Positions 8,840 through 17,646 are shown, numbered from the stretch's first letter. The stretch is 64,000 bases of DNA from Actinomadura sp. NBRC 104412 (GCF_030269515.1 NZ_BSTM01000005.1:40357-104356); one strand, 5' to 3'. Numbers and translations: made by a program. The notes: generated by a model from the letters alone, not told the origin.

Positions 8840-10114
8840 ATGAGGCACGTGATCGTCGTCGACCTCGGTTACGGGGACGCCGGCAAGGGCACGGTGGTGG
8901 ACTGGCTCTGCGCTCGGGGGACTGAGCCGGTCCACACCGTGGTCCGTTTCAACGGGGGCGCGCAGGCCGCGCACAACGTGGTGGCACCGGATGGGCGGCA
9001 CCACACCTTCGCCCAGTTCGGGTCCGGCACGTTCACGCCGGGCGTGCGCACGCACCTGTCCCGCTTCATGCTGGTCGACCCGCTCGCGCTCGCCGGGGAG
9101 GCCGAGCATCTGCGCGCGCTCGGGGTGGGCGATGCGCTCGACCGGTTGACCGTCGACGAGCTCGCGTTGCTCACCACCCCGTATCACCGGGCCGCCAACC
9201 GCGAACGGGAGGTGGCCCGGGGTGCGGCCCGGCACGGCTCGTGCGGGATGGGCATCGGTGAGACCGTCGCCTACTCCCTCTCCCACGAGGACGCGCCTCG
9301 GGTGGGCGACTGTCTTTCCCCTGCCCGCCTGCGGCACGCCCTGACGGCCCTGCACGACTGGTACCGCGACGAGTTTCCGCAGGGCGCACCCGTCCCTGCC
9401 GTAGACGCCTGCGTGGACGCCTTCACGACCTTCGCCGAACGCGTACGCGTCGTAGGGGGCGACCACCTTTCCCGCTTGCTCCGCACCCGTCCTGTGGTGT
9501 TCGAGGGCGCGCAGGGAGTGCTTCTGGACGAATGGCACGGCTTCCACCCGTACACGACGTGGTCCACGACCACGTTCGAGAACGCGGAGACCCTTCTGGG
9601 TGAGGCCGGGCTCGGGAGGGACGCCGCGTACCGGCTCGGTGTGCTCCGTACGTACGCCACCCGCCACGGACCCGGCCCGTTCGTCACCGAGGACCCCGCA
9701 TTGACGGCCGATCTGCCGGATCGCCATAACGGGACGGGGCTCTGGCAGGGGACGTTCCGTGTCGGCCACCTCGACGCGGTGGCCCTCCGCTACGCGCTGG
9801 AGGTCACCGGGCCGGTCGACGGGCTCGCCCTGACCCACCTGGACGTGGCGCGGGCACGCGATGACCTTCGTTTGTGCGTCGCCTACGAAGACCTGAAACG
9901 CATCCCCGCAACGGTGAAGGGGGACCTGGCAGGCCAGGCCGCCCTCACCGAACGGCTTCTGAAGGCCCGTCCCGTCTACACGCGGCTCGGTGACCCGGTG
10001 GCCGCGGTAGAGGACGCGCTCAGGACTCCTGTGGTGCTGCGCTCGTACGGCCCGGGAGCCGACGCAAAGCGGCGTACACCAGCGCCGCCAGCACGAATCC
10101 CACGGCGAAGGTGA
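8840..10114 (+). CDS. Divergent adenylosuccinate synthetase-like ligase
   Basis: A 424-residue member of the PurA family, which uses GTP to join aspartate to IMP. The P-loop is altered to YGDAGKGTVVD (canonical GDEGKGK), keeping the catalytic aspartate at residue 13. The segment matching GGHNAGHT reads GGAQAAHN, so the catalytic acid His41 is Ala. The IMP-site EGAQGVLLD and DAVALRYAL are kept, while the aspartate-binding TGRPRR loop is rewritten as QGTFR. This is unlikely to be the housekeeping enzyme; it may act on another nucleotide or amino acid. Its 3' end overlaps the oppositely oriented permease gene by 95 bp. Fourth gene of the operon. Confidence 0.8.
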   Translation: MRHVIVVDLGYGDAGKGTVVDWLCARGTEPVHTVVRFNGGAQAAHNVVAPDGRHHTFAQFGSGTFTPGVRTHLSRFMLVDPLALAGEAEHLRALGVGDALDRLTVDELALLTTPYHRAANREREVARGAARHGSCGMGIGETVAYSLSHEDAPRVGDCLSPARLRHALTALHDWYRDEFPQGAPVPAVDACVDAFTTFAERVRVVGGDHLSRLLRTRPVVFEGAQGVLLDEWHGFHPYTTWSTTTFENAETLLGEAGLGRDAAYRLGVLRTYATRHGPGPFVTEDPALTADLPDRHNGTGLWQGTFRVGHLDAVALRYALEVTGPVDGLALTHLDVARARDDLRLCVAYEDLKRIPATVKGDLAGQAALTERLLKARPVYTRLGDPVAAVEDALRTPVVLRSYGPGADAKRRTPAPPARIPRRR

Positions 10115-11453
10115 TGTCGCCTACCTCCGGGACGTTCTTCGGTACTGGAGCGACGTACAGCTCCTGGTTGCAGAACAGCGCGACCGACACCACGATGCCG
10201 ACGGCCATCGCGATGGGCCCGGCCAGGTTGCGGTGGGTCGTGTCGTACAGGAGCCCGTCGATGGGCTGTCCGCGGCGCAGCCACATGTCCATGAAGATGA
10301 CACCGAGCCAGGGACCGATCCAGTACGCGATGATCAGCAGGAACGCCTCGTAGTCGTGTCCCGCGTCGTCCAGCCCGAAGTAGGCGACGACCAAGCCGAG
10401 GACGCCGAACACCAGCGCGACCATCGCCCGCTGCAACGCCATCGGCAGCTTCACCCCGATGGTGACGAACGACATCGATCCTGAGTAGACGTTGATGGCG
10501 TTGGCGCAGATCGCGCCGAGGGTGACCGCCAGCAGCGTGAGGTCGCCGATCAGCGTGGGCATGTGGCCGGTGAACGTGCCGGTCGGGTCGCCCAGCGCGT
10601 CGCCGCCGATGGTCACCGCGGCGGCCCCCACGATCTGCAGGCCGGTGCAGCCGACGAAAATGCCCAGCCCCGCGAACAGCGCGACCGGGAGCCGGGGGGT
10701 GTCGGGCGCCAGGTAGCGGGTGAGGTCGGCGGCGTAGGGGTTCCAGCCCGCCGCGTACCCGAACGCGGCGGCCGTGGCGATGAGGAACCCGCCCAGGCCG
10801 CCGCCCTCGCCGCTCGCCGGGGCGCCGAAGTCCGCCTTGCTGAGGATGACGATCGAGGCGAGCACGAACACCACGGCGAGCACGGGGAAGGCGTACCGCT
10901 CCACGGTGTGCACGAAGTTGTGGCCGAAGAACCCGACGGTGACCTGGATCGCCACCACGACGAACAGGCACAGCGCCTTGGGCAGGCCCGTCAGCGTGGA
11001 CAGCGCCAGGGCGGCGCTGACGCTGTTGACGGCGAACCAGCCGATGCCGCCGGCGATGGTGTTGAGCCCGGCGGGCAGCGCGTTGCCACGGAATCCGAAC
11101 GGGACGCGCCCCAGCACCATCTGGCCCACACCATGCCTGGGCGCGCGGGCGGACAGGACGGCATGCGACAGCGCGCCCAACGCGCTGCCCAGGGCGGCCG
11201 CGGCGACCGCCTGCCAGAAGTTCAGCCCGAACGCGGCGACGGCGAGCACGCCCAGGAAGATGGTGGCGAACTCCAGGTTGGGCGACGTCCACGTCCAGAA
11301 GAGCTTGAGCGGTGTTCCGTGGCGCTGGTCGAGCGGGATGTACTCGGCGCCACCGGGCTCCACCGCCGCGAGCTTGTCGCCGTACTCGGCCTCCCGGACG
11401 ACCAGTCCTGCCTCGGATACGGCGGAAGCGCCTCCGGCCTTCACGTCGGTCAT
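10020..11453 (-). CDS. NCS1 family nucleobase permease
   Basis: A 477-residue membrane transporter of the nucleobase:cation symporter-1 family (purines, cytosine, uracil, allantoin). Typical signs are the N-terminal WTSPNLEFATIFLG helix, GFRGNALPAGLNTIAGGIGW, the NPYAADLTRYL motif and about 12 hydrophobic helices. The ATG has GAGAGGAAAGG upstream. It lies 19 nt after the 2-oxoglutarate oxygenase gene on the same strand, so import and oxidation of a base are probably linked. Its end overlaps the PurA-like gene convergently. The exact base cannot be read from the sequence. Confidence 0.88.
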   Translation of the reverse strand: MTDVKAGGASAVSEAGLVVREAEYGDKLAAVEPGGAEYIPLDQRHGTPLKLFWTWTSPNLEFATIFLGVLAVAAFGLNFWQAVAAAALGSALGALSHAVLSARAPRHGVGQMVLGRVPFGFRGNALPAGLNTIAGGIGWFAVNSVSAALALSTLTGLPKALCLFVVVAIQVTVGFFGHNFVHTVERYAFPVLAVVFVLASIVILSKADFGAPASGEGGGLGGFLIATAAAFGYAAGWNPYAADLTRYLAPDTPRLPVALFAGLGIFVGCTGLQIVGAAAVTIGGDALGDPTGTFTGHMPTLIGDLTLLAVTLGAICANAINVYSGSMSFVTIGVKLPMALQRAMVALVFGVLGLVVAYFGLDDAGHDYEAFLLIIAYWIGPWLGVIFMDMWLRRGQPIDGLLYDTTHRNLAGPIAMAVGIVVSVALFCNQELYVAPVPKNVPEVGDITFAVGFVLAALVYAALRRLPGRTSAAPQES

Positions 11454-11472
11454 GGCCTTTCCTCTCGTTCGG

Positions 11473-12432
11473 TCAGCCGACGGTGATGGCGTCGAGCCGT
11501 TCCATCAGGAAGTCGTGGGCGCGCACCGGGTCCAGGGCCGTGCGGCCGATGGGCGGGCGCAGCGGCTCCACCCAGGCGTCGGGGTTGCACTCGTAGAAGA
11601 AGATGAGCGACACCAGTTCCTCGTCGGGCGCGCTGGGGTCGGGCGGCAGGACACGGTGCCGGTTGGACTTCCAGCGGTTCCCCGACCAGACGGCCAGCAG
11701 GTCGCCGGTGTTGATGGTGAACGAGTCCTCCGTGTAGGGGGCGTCCACCCAGCCCGCCTCCTCCGAGTAGACCTGGAGCCCTCCCACGCCGGGCTGCCGG
11801 TCGAGCACGGTGACGGTGCCGAAGTCGGTGTGCGGGCCGATCCGGAACTGCCCCGGCTCGGGCGTGCCGAGTTGCGACAGCGGCGGATAGCGGTTGATGT
11901 TGAGCGTGTAGGAGGGATGCTCGGTGTACGGGGCGAAGTAGCCCGCGTCCAAGCCGAGCGCGGTCGCGCACAGCGCGAGCAGCTCGTCGGAGAGGGAGCG
12001 CATCCTCGTCATGTACTCGGTGAGGAGCCCCTCCAGTTCGGGGACCTCCGAAGGCCAGACGTTGGGGAGGAACCATTCGGCGTCGTACAGCTCGTGCCCG
12101 ATGGGCCGGTCGGCGCCCGCGGCGAACGTCTCCTTGAGGTCCGGCGGTGTCTCGGTGCCCTCCGCGTAGGCGTTGGCCTCCACACCGGGCGGCAGCCAGC
12201 CCCGCTCCCCCACCGTGGCGGCGTAGGCCCGCTTCACCTCCTCGGGCTGGGCGAAGAACCGCTTGGCCGCCTCCCTGATCCGTTCCCGCAGGTCCGACGG
12301 GACGCCATGCCCGGTGACCACCAGGAAGCCGATCTCGGTCAGCGCCGCGTCGACGCGCGCGGCCACCTCTTTACGGTCGTCCGGATCTCCGTGAAACCAG
12401 GGGGTGAGATCGAGGGTGGGGACGGTGTCCAT
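11473..12432 (-). CDS. Isopenicillin N synthase-like Fe(II) oxygenase
   Basis: A 319-residue non-haem iron oxygenase of the isopenicillin N synthase/2-oxoglutarate family. DTVPTLDLTPW and GFLVVTGHGVP mark the N-terminal domain; iron ligands are HTDFG and the H of SNRHRVLPP. The segment where the usual RxS co-substrate motif is expected reads LVSLIFFYE, so the arginine is not obvious. Fungal thymine 7-hydroxylases belong to this family and often sit with nucleobase permeases, which fits the downstream NCS1 gene. First gene of a two-gene unit, divergent from a secreted hydrolase across a 280-bp gap. Confidence 0.85.
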   Translation of the reverse strand: MDTVPTLDLTPWFHGDPDDRKEVAARVDAALTEIGFLVVTGHGVPSDLRERIREAAKRFFAQPEEVKRAYAATVGERGWLPPGVEANAYAEGTETPPDLKETFAAGADRPIGHELYDAEWFLPNVWPSEVPELEGLLTEYMTRMRSLSDELLALCATALGLDAGYFAPYTEHPSYTLNINRYPPLSQLGTPEPGQFRIGPHTDFGTVTVLDRQPGVGGLQVYSEEAGWVDAPYTEDSFTINTGDLLAVWSGNRWKSNRHRVLPPDPSAPDEELVSLIFFYECNPDAWVEPLRPPIGRTALDPVRAHDFLMERLDAITVG

Positions 12433-12712
12433 GAAGGCCCCTTCTAGCCGCTATGTCCATATCGTCGCTGGCGACGGCCCTAACTATCACCCCGTAACCG
12501 CGTCTTGAGAACCCCCGAAACCCATCCACAACGCCGCGCGCCCGAGATTTAACGTGCCCGGAACATCCGGACCCCCGGCGGGTCGTCTGGTGCGATCGCA
12601 CAACGCCCGCCGCCGTCCGCTGTCGGCAACGGCCGTTGACCGGTTCGTCCCGGATGGGGTCTGATCACTCCGGACGTACACCGGCGTCCCCCACCCCACA
12701 CGGAGGTCGGCC

Positions 12713-14734
12713 TTGCGTGCCTTGGTTCCGCGCGTGGCGTTGGCCATCTCGCTCGTCACGGTGCTCGCCGGCGGGGCGGCCCTGCCCGGCGTCGCCTTCC
12801 CGCCCCCGGCCGCCGCCGACCCGGCTCCGGCCGCGCCGCCGGGCGCGTCCCCCGCCACGGGCGACGGCTGCGACCCGATCGACCCGGCGGCGTGCCTGCT
12901 GCCGTTCCCCAGCGACTGGTACACGGTGCGGGACCGATCCACCCCCACCGGCCGCCGCGTCCACATGACCACCACGCTGCGCAACACGCTCGGCCAGCCG
13001 ATCCGGCCCGCGGAGTGGAACCGCGCCGACGGGTTCTCGCCCGGCTCGGCGCTGCTCACCCATGTCCCCGGCGTCGACCTGGCGCGCAGCGGCGCCGCGC
13101 CGATCACCGACATCGGCGCGTCGCTGCGCCGGGACGCGCCGATCGTCATCGTCGACACCGAGACCGGTGAGCGCTGGCCGTACTGGGCGGAACTGGACGC
13201 GAACGCCGACCGTCCCGAGCGGCGGGCGCTGATCGTACGGCCCGCGCGCAACTTCCGCGAGGGGCACCGGTACGTGGTGGCGCTGCGCGACCTGAGGAAC
13301 GCCGCGGGCGCGCGGATCGCGCCGAACGCGGCGTTCACCAAGATCCTGGGACGTCCGCTGCCGCGCCGCGACCCGCTGCACGAACGGCAGCGGGCCACCC
13401 GCGACGTGCTGCGCGACCTCAGGCGCAACGGCGTCCGCCTGGACGGGCTCTACCTCGCCTGGGACTTCACCGTCGCCAGCCGGCACAGCCTGGCCGGGCG
13501 GATGCTGCACATCCGTGACGACGCCCTGGACCGGCTCGGCCGCTCCTCGCCCTCCTTCCAGGTCACGCAGGTGACCGACGACGTCGACGCCCGCATTGGG
13601 CGCGAGGTCAAGGGCCTCCTGCACGTGCCCAGCTACCTCGACCTTCCCGGCGGGCCGCCCGGATCCACGTTCCATTACGGGCGCGACGGGAAGCCCGCGC
13701 GGCTGCCCGGGAACACGCAGACGGTGCCGTTCCAGTGCGAGATCCCGCGCTCGGCGTTCGGTGGCAGGCCCGCACGTCCCGCGCTGTACGGGCACGGACT
13801 GCTCGGCAGCGAAGGAGAGGTGGGCGCGGGCAACGTCAAGGACATGGCGTCCGAACACGGCTTCGCGTTCTGCGCCACCAAGTGGATCGGGATGGCGAAC
13901 GAGGACATACCGAACGTCCTGTCGGCGCTGACCGACCTCACCCGGTTCCAGACCATCGCGGACCGCACCCAGCAGTCGATGCTGGACTTCATCTTCCTCG
14001 GACGCGCCATGACGCGCGGCTTCACCGGGCACGAGGCGTTCCAGGACGACGACGGCGAACCCCTCATCGACACCAGGGCGCAACTGACCTTCGACGGCAA
14101 CAGCCAGGGCGGCATCATGGGCGGCGCGCTCACCGCCGTCTCCCCCGACATCCGGCGTGCCGTCCTGGGCGTCCCGGGGATGAACTACAGCACGCTGCTC
14201 AACCGCAGCGCCGACTTCCCGCCGTTCGAGCAGGTCCTGAACGCCGCCTACCCGGACAAGCTCGACCAGCAGATCGCGTTCGGGCTCATCCAGATGCTCT
14301 GGGACCGCGGCGAGGCCAACGGCTACGCCCAGCACATGACGGATCGCCCCCTGCCCAGGACGCCGTCGCACAAGGTGCTGATGCACGTCGCCTTCGGAGA
14401 CCACCAGGTCGCCCCGGTCGCCGCCGAGGTCGAGGCCCGCACCATAGGCGCGCGCATCCACTGGCCCGCCGTCCGGCCCGGCCGCCTCCCCGACAAGGTG
14501 CCGTACTGGGGTATCGCGCCGATCCGCTCGTACCCCTACACGGGGTCCGCGCTGGTCATCTGGGACAGCGGCGCGCCCGTGCCGCCCCTGACCAACACCC
14601 CGCCGACCGAGGGGACCGACCCGCACTCGCATCCGCGCAGCAACCCCGATGCACGCCGCCAGAAAGCGGTGTTCCTCAGCACGGGACGCGTCATCGACGT
14701 GTGCGGCGGCGGCCCCTGCGTCATCACGCCCTGA
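12713..14734 (+). CDS. Secreted alpha/beta-hydrolase-like protein
   Basis: A 673-residue exported protein. Residues 1-35 form a signal peptide ending in PPAAAD, followed by a cysteine-bearing proline-rich linker. A hydrolase core is suggested by YGHGLLGS (oxyanion loop) and FDGNSQGGIMGG (nucleophile elbow GNSQG, near residue 466), with a late histidine candidate in VAFGDHQVAP. The length exceeds ordinary lipases, and the first 300 residues match nothing I recognise. The TTG start is chosen because CGGAGG lies 6 nt upstream. It ends in a paired-cysteine tail (DVCGGGPC). The substrate is unknown; an extracellular esterase or amidase is plausible. Confidence 0.75.
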   Translation: MRALVPRVALAISLVTVLAGGAALPGVAFPPPAAADPAPAAPPGASPATGDGCDPIDPAACLLPFPSDWYTVRDRSTPTGRRVHMTTTLRNTLGQPIRPAEWNRADGFSPGSALLTHVPGVDLARSGAAPITDIGASLRRDAPIVIVDTETGERWPYWAELDANADRPERRALIVRPARNFREGHRYVVALRDLRNAAGARIAPNAAFTKILGRPLPRRDPLHERQRATRDVLRDLRRNGVRLDGLYLAWDFTVASRHSLAGRMLHIRDDALDRLGRSSPSFQVTQVTDDVDARIGREVKGLLHVPSYLDLPGGPPGSTFHYGRDGKPARLPGNTQTVPFQCEIPRSAFGGRPARPALYGHGLLGSEGEVGAGNVKDMASEHGFAFCATKWIGMANEDIPNVLSALTDLTRFQTIADRTQQSMLDFIFLGRAMTRGFTGHEAFQDDDGEPLIDTRAQLTFDGNSQGGIMGGALTAVSPDIRRAVLGVPGMNYSTLLNRSADFPPFEQVLNAAYPDKLDQQIAFGLIQMLWDRGEANGYAQHMTDRPLPRTPSHKVLMHVAFGDHQVAPVAAEVEARTIGARIHWPAVRPGRLPDKVPYWGIAPIRSYPYTGSALVIWDSGAPVPPLTNTPPTEGTDPHSHPRSNPDARRQKAVFLSTGRVIDVCGGGPCVITP

Positions 14735-15028
14735 GCGCCACCTGCCAAAGTTTCTGGTGGGCCAACGCCCACCAGACGGTGGTCGCACAGGTCCGCACCC
14801 GCAGCATCGCGGCCTCCGCGTCCGGCTCGACGCCGTTGCGGCGGGCCTCCCCGGTGAGCCGTTCCCAGACCGTGCGGATGCCGATGCGGTAGGCGTGCAG
14901 CGGATCCTCCACCGGGATGCCCCGTTCCGCACACCGGCCGCCTCGCGCCGCAGCGCCGCCACGGCCGCCGTGGACATGCCCACCGGAATCCTCCGGAACG
15001 CTCCATTCGTGTTCGCGGGGTCAGGCAC
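14724..15028 (-). pseudogene. Frameshifted fragment, possibly PucR/RsbRD-N-like
   Basis: Two frames read as one short protein. The first (from 15028) gives MPDPANTNGAF...ALRREAA; the second (to 14724) gives AERGIPVEDPLHAYRIGIR and ends HQKLWQVALRA. Joining them near 14915-14935 needs one frameshift. The second half resembles the helical N-terminal domain of PucR-type regulators (the EDxLHAYRIG...W pattern), but the regulator's C-terminal DNA-binding part is missing. The end overlaps the hydrolase gene convergently by 11 bp. Either a decayed gene or a sequencing frameshift in a small gene. Confidence 0.4.
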
Positions 15029-15036
15029 GCTGCGCG

Positions 15037-16365
15037 CTACTGCACCTCCAGGGGCGCTGTGAGGTCGTCGTGGTCCTGCTGCGCCACCTCGGCGTCCCCG
15101 GGAACGGAGACGGGGCCCGGAAGCTCCCAGCCGAGCCGGTCGAGGGCGCGCACGAACGACTCCACCATCACCGGGTCGAACTGGTCGCCCGCGCAGCGCC
15201 GCAGCTCCACGACGGCCTCCTCGACCGTGCAGGCGGCGCGGTAGGACCGGTTGGACGTCATCGCGTCGAACGCGTCCGCCACCGCGATGATCCGGGCGAA
15301 CTCGGGGATCTCGTCACCGGCCAGCCCCATCGGGTAGCCGCGGCCGTTCATCTTCTCGTGGTGATGCATGATCCCGGCCAGCGCCTCGTCCAGGAAGCCG
15401 ATGTCCCGCACGATGTCCAGGCCCCGCATCGGGTGCAGCTGGATGGCCGCCAGGTCGTCCTCCGACATGGGACCGGTCTTCTGCAGGACCTTGGTCGGGA
15501 CGCCGAGCTTGCCCACATCGTGCAGCATCCCCGCGTACCGGATCGCCTCCACCCGGTCCGACCGCATCCCGATCTCCTGCGCGATCATCACCGACCCGCG
15601 CGACACCCGCTCCGAATGACCACGCGTGTAGTAGTCCTTGGTCTCCACCGCCTGGCACAACGCCGCCAGCGTCGCCGCGTGCGCCTGCCGCTGCGCCCGC
15701 GTCTGCTCGAACGCCCACCGCGCGACGAACAACGGCAGCAACACCAGCACCGCCGCGAGCGGCCCGATCCCCTCGTGCGCCCACAGACCGGCGACCAGGA
15801 GCCCCACCATCCCGTACCCGAGGCAGCCGAACACCAGCGGGCCGCTGCCGCTCAGCAGCTCGCGTACCGTGGCCTGCCTGCTCAGCAGCAGGACACCGCC
15901 CATCAGCGCCAGGTTCACCAGAACGAAGGCCACGAGAGCGCCCAGGAACGGCCCGATCACCCGCTCCAGCCATCCCGCCTGGCCCAGCCCCGCCCGGTCA
16001 CCCGCCAGGAGGCAGAACACCATGCCCGCCGCGTACCCGCTGAGGGCGAACTGGGCGCCGTTGAACAGCCGCTTGACGAACGGCACCGAACGCTGGCCGG
16101 TGACGACCGCGCAGATCCCCAGCAGCGCCGCGCACGCCGGGCCGAGCAGCACCACCGTGGCCAGGCTGGCGGCGAAGCTCAGCGACACCCGCGCCCTGCG
16201 GACGCTGAGCCGGGCCGGCACCGAGTCGCAGACCAGGAACAGCACGGCCGTCACCACCAGCGTCGGCACGTCCAGCCTGTCGTAGGACGCGGTCGCGATG
16301 ACCGCTGCCGCGAGCGCGACAACGCCGCAAACGTACATCCAGGCGACCAGCGGGAGCACGAGCAC
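15037..16365 (-). CDS. Membrane HD-GYP domain phosphodiesterase-like protein
   Basis: A 442-residue protein with an N-terminal membrane part (about eight hydrophobic helices, residues 1-220) and a cytoplasmic HD-GYP domain. The metal site is seen as HSERVSRG, MLHDVGKLGVP and HHEKMNGRGYP (the GYP motif), then VADAFDAMTSNRSYR. HD-GYP proteins usually degrade cyclic di-GMP. The GTG at 16365 is preferred because GGAGG precedes it by 8 nt; an ATG 105 nt further upstream has no such site. It is divergent from a STAS-domain gene. Confidence 0.87.
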   Translation of the reverse strand: MLVLPLVAWMYVCGVVALAAAVIATASYDRLDVPTLVVTAVLFLVCDSVPARLSVRRARVSLSFAASLATVVLLGPACAALLGICAVVTGQRSVPFVKRLFNGAQFALSGYAAGMVFCLLAGDRAGLGQAGWLERVIGPFLGALVAFVLVNLALMGGVLLLSRQATVRELLSGSGPLVFGCLGYGMVGLLVAGLWAHEGIGPLAAVLVLLPLFVARWAFEQTRAQRQAHAATLAALCQAVETKDYYTRGHSERVSRGSVMIAQEIGMRSDRVEAIRYAGMLHDVGKLGVPTKVLQKTGPMSEDDLAAIQLHPMRGLDIVRDIGFLDEALAGIMHHHEKMNGRGYPMGLAGDEIPEFARIIAVADAFDAMTSNRSYRAACTVEEAVVELRRCAGDQFDPVMVESFVRALDRLGWELPGPVSVPGDAEVAQQDHDDLTAPLEVQ

Positions 16366-16563
16366 CGCGCGTTCCTCCACAATCGGCGTGCCGGGGCGCC
16401 CTCCGAACGGCGAACGTCCCTTCCGGCAAACCTTAACGGAAGCGTGTGCGGAATGTGAGGGGTCGATCACATACGGCAGTGGGCGGCGCGCGGCGGTGAC
16501 TCACGCGGAAACTCCTGCTTCACTTGATGAGCCCGTGTCATCACAAGCCGGAGTGAGGACGCC

Positions 16564-16947
16564 GTGAAGGACACCGCCGTCGACATGGTCGTCGTGGAAG
16601 GCGAGCGCCACACCGGCGTTCTGCTGTCGGGTGAGATGGACCTGGTGTCGGCCCCGCCGATCCGCGGCCACCTGTACGCGCTGGTCTCCGAACGCCCGCT
16701 GGTTCTGGACGTCTCCGGCGTCTCGTTCTTCGACGCCGAGGGGCTGCGCATCGTGGCGGCCACCGCCCGGCGGGGCCTTCAGTGCGGGACGGGCGTCGCG
16801 CTGGTGGGGATGCGGCCGTTCGCCGCGCAGATGTTCCGGATCCTGCGCATGGACGAGGTGGTCCCCCTGTGCTCGTCCACCCAGGAAGCCCTGTGGTGCC
16901 TGCTACCCCCCACCGACGAGGACATCGCCGCCTGGCTCGGCGCCTAG
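16564..16947 (+). CDS. STAS-domain anti-sigma factor antagonist-like protein
   Basis: A 127-residue single STAS domain related to SpoIIAA/RsbV, which bind anti-sigma kinases. The core reads [19 protein letters not shown]. The position normally holding the phosphorylated serine (DSSGL or DSTGL) is DAEGL, so this copy probably cannot be switched off by phosphorylation at that site. The GTG start has GGAGTGAGG just upstream. It overlaps the end of the thiamine-binding gene by 4 nt in convergent orientation. Confidence 0.85.
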   Translation: MKDTAVDMVVVEGERHTGVLLSGEMDLVSAPPIRGHLYALVSERPLVLDVSGVSFFDAEGLRIVAATARRGLQCGTGVALVGMRPFAAQMFRILRMDEVVPLCSSTQEALWCLLPPTDEDIAAWLGA

Positions 16948-17243
16948 CGGTCGCCCGAAAGGTACCGCTCCACGCTCTCCACCTTGGCGTTGAGCGCGTC
17001 CACCGCACCGGGCCGGATGTCGGCCTTCAGGACGAGGCTCACCCGCGGCGCTCTCGCCGACACCGCCTCCGTCGCGGCCTTCACCACGGCCATCACCTCG
17101 TCCCATTCCCCCTCGATGGTGGTGAACATGGCGTCCGTGCGGTTGGGCAGTCCGCTGGCACGCACCACGCGGACGGCCTCAGCGACGGCCTCCCCCACCT
17201 CCTCCCCCGTGCCGAGCGGGGTCACCGAGAACGCGACGAGCAC
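16944..17243 (-). CDS. Thiamine-binding family protein (MTH1187/YkoF-like)
   Basis: A 99-residue protein of the MTH1187 thiamine-binding family, small ferredoxin-like folds that bind thiamine or related ligands in the cytoplasm. Characteristic segments are [18 protein letters not shown], the [15 protein letters not shown] block and [12 protein letters not shown]. The GTG start is set by AAGGAG 9 nt upstream. It is 16 nt after the next minus-strand gene, suggesting co-transcription. No thiamine riboswitch or biosynthetic gene is nearby, so the physiological ligand remains open. Confidence 0.82.
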   Translation of the reverse strand: MLVAFSVTPLGTGEEVGEAVAEAVRVVRASGLPNRTDAMFTTIEGEWDEVMAVVKAATEAVSARAPRVSLVLKADIRPGAVDALNAKVESVERYLSGDR

Positions 17244-17259
17244 AGCGGCCTCTCCTTCT

Positions 17260-17646
17260 TCACGGCTGGACGACCTGCCGTACCACGATCTCATCAAGCC
17301 GACGCTCGACGATCGCCCCCACCGGCCAGTCGCGCACCAGGATCCGCAGCAGCGCGGCCTCGTGCTCGGCGAACGAGGCGTCGCAGCCCTGCTGTTCCAG
17401 GCTGGAGCGGAGGGCCAGCACATAGTCGTCGTCGGTGAACCCGGGAATCTCCCGCACCATCGCCGTCGTGGTGGCCAGGTACGAGTTGAGCCCCGCGAAC
17501 GAGCGCCCGCACCCACAGTCGCCGTCCGGATTCTCCTTGTCGCGCGCGCAGACCTCGCCGATGTGCACGAGCTCACCCTCCACACACCCGGCGAAGTCGT
17601 TGTCGCGGTACCCCTGGCTGACGTATGTGGCGGTGAGCAGCTTCAA
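17260..17646 (-). CDS. Conserved actinobacterial hypothetical protein
   Basis: A 128-residue soluble protein that I do not assign to a function. It starts [17 protein letters not shown] and contains a cysteine cluster (ACVEGE... as GCVEGE, then CGCGRSFAG) and a terminal hydrophobic [15 protein letters not shown] segment. The cysteines could bind metal but do not form a standard zinc motif. I chose the TTG at 17646, with AGGGGG about 8 nt upstream, since the reading frame beyond it is arginine-rich and atypical. It is followed closely by the thiamine-binding family gene. Confidence 0.7.
   Translation of the reverse strand: MKLLTATYVSQGYRDNDFAGCVEGELVHIGEVCARDKENPDGDCGCGRSFAGLNSYLATTTAMVREIPGFTDDDYVLALRSSLEQQGCDASFAEHEAALLRILVRDWPVGAIVERRLDEIVVRQVVQP

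Noticed and set aside
8840..10114. Phage-type PurZ (2-aminoadenine pathway)
   Set aside because: PurZ lacks the catalytic Asp that is present here at residue 13, and no phage genes surround it.
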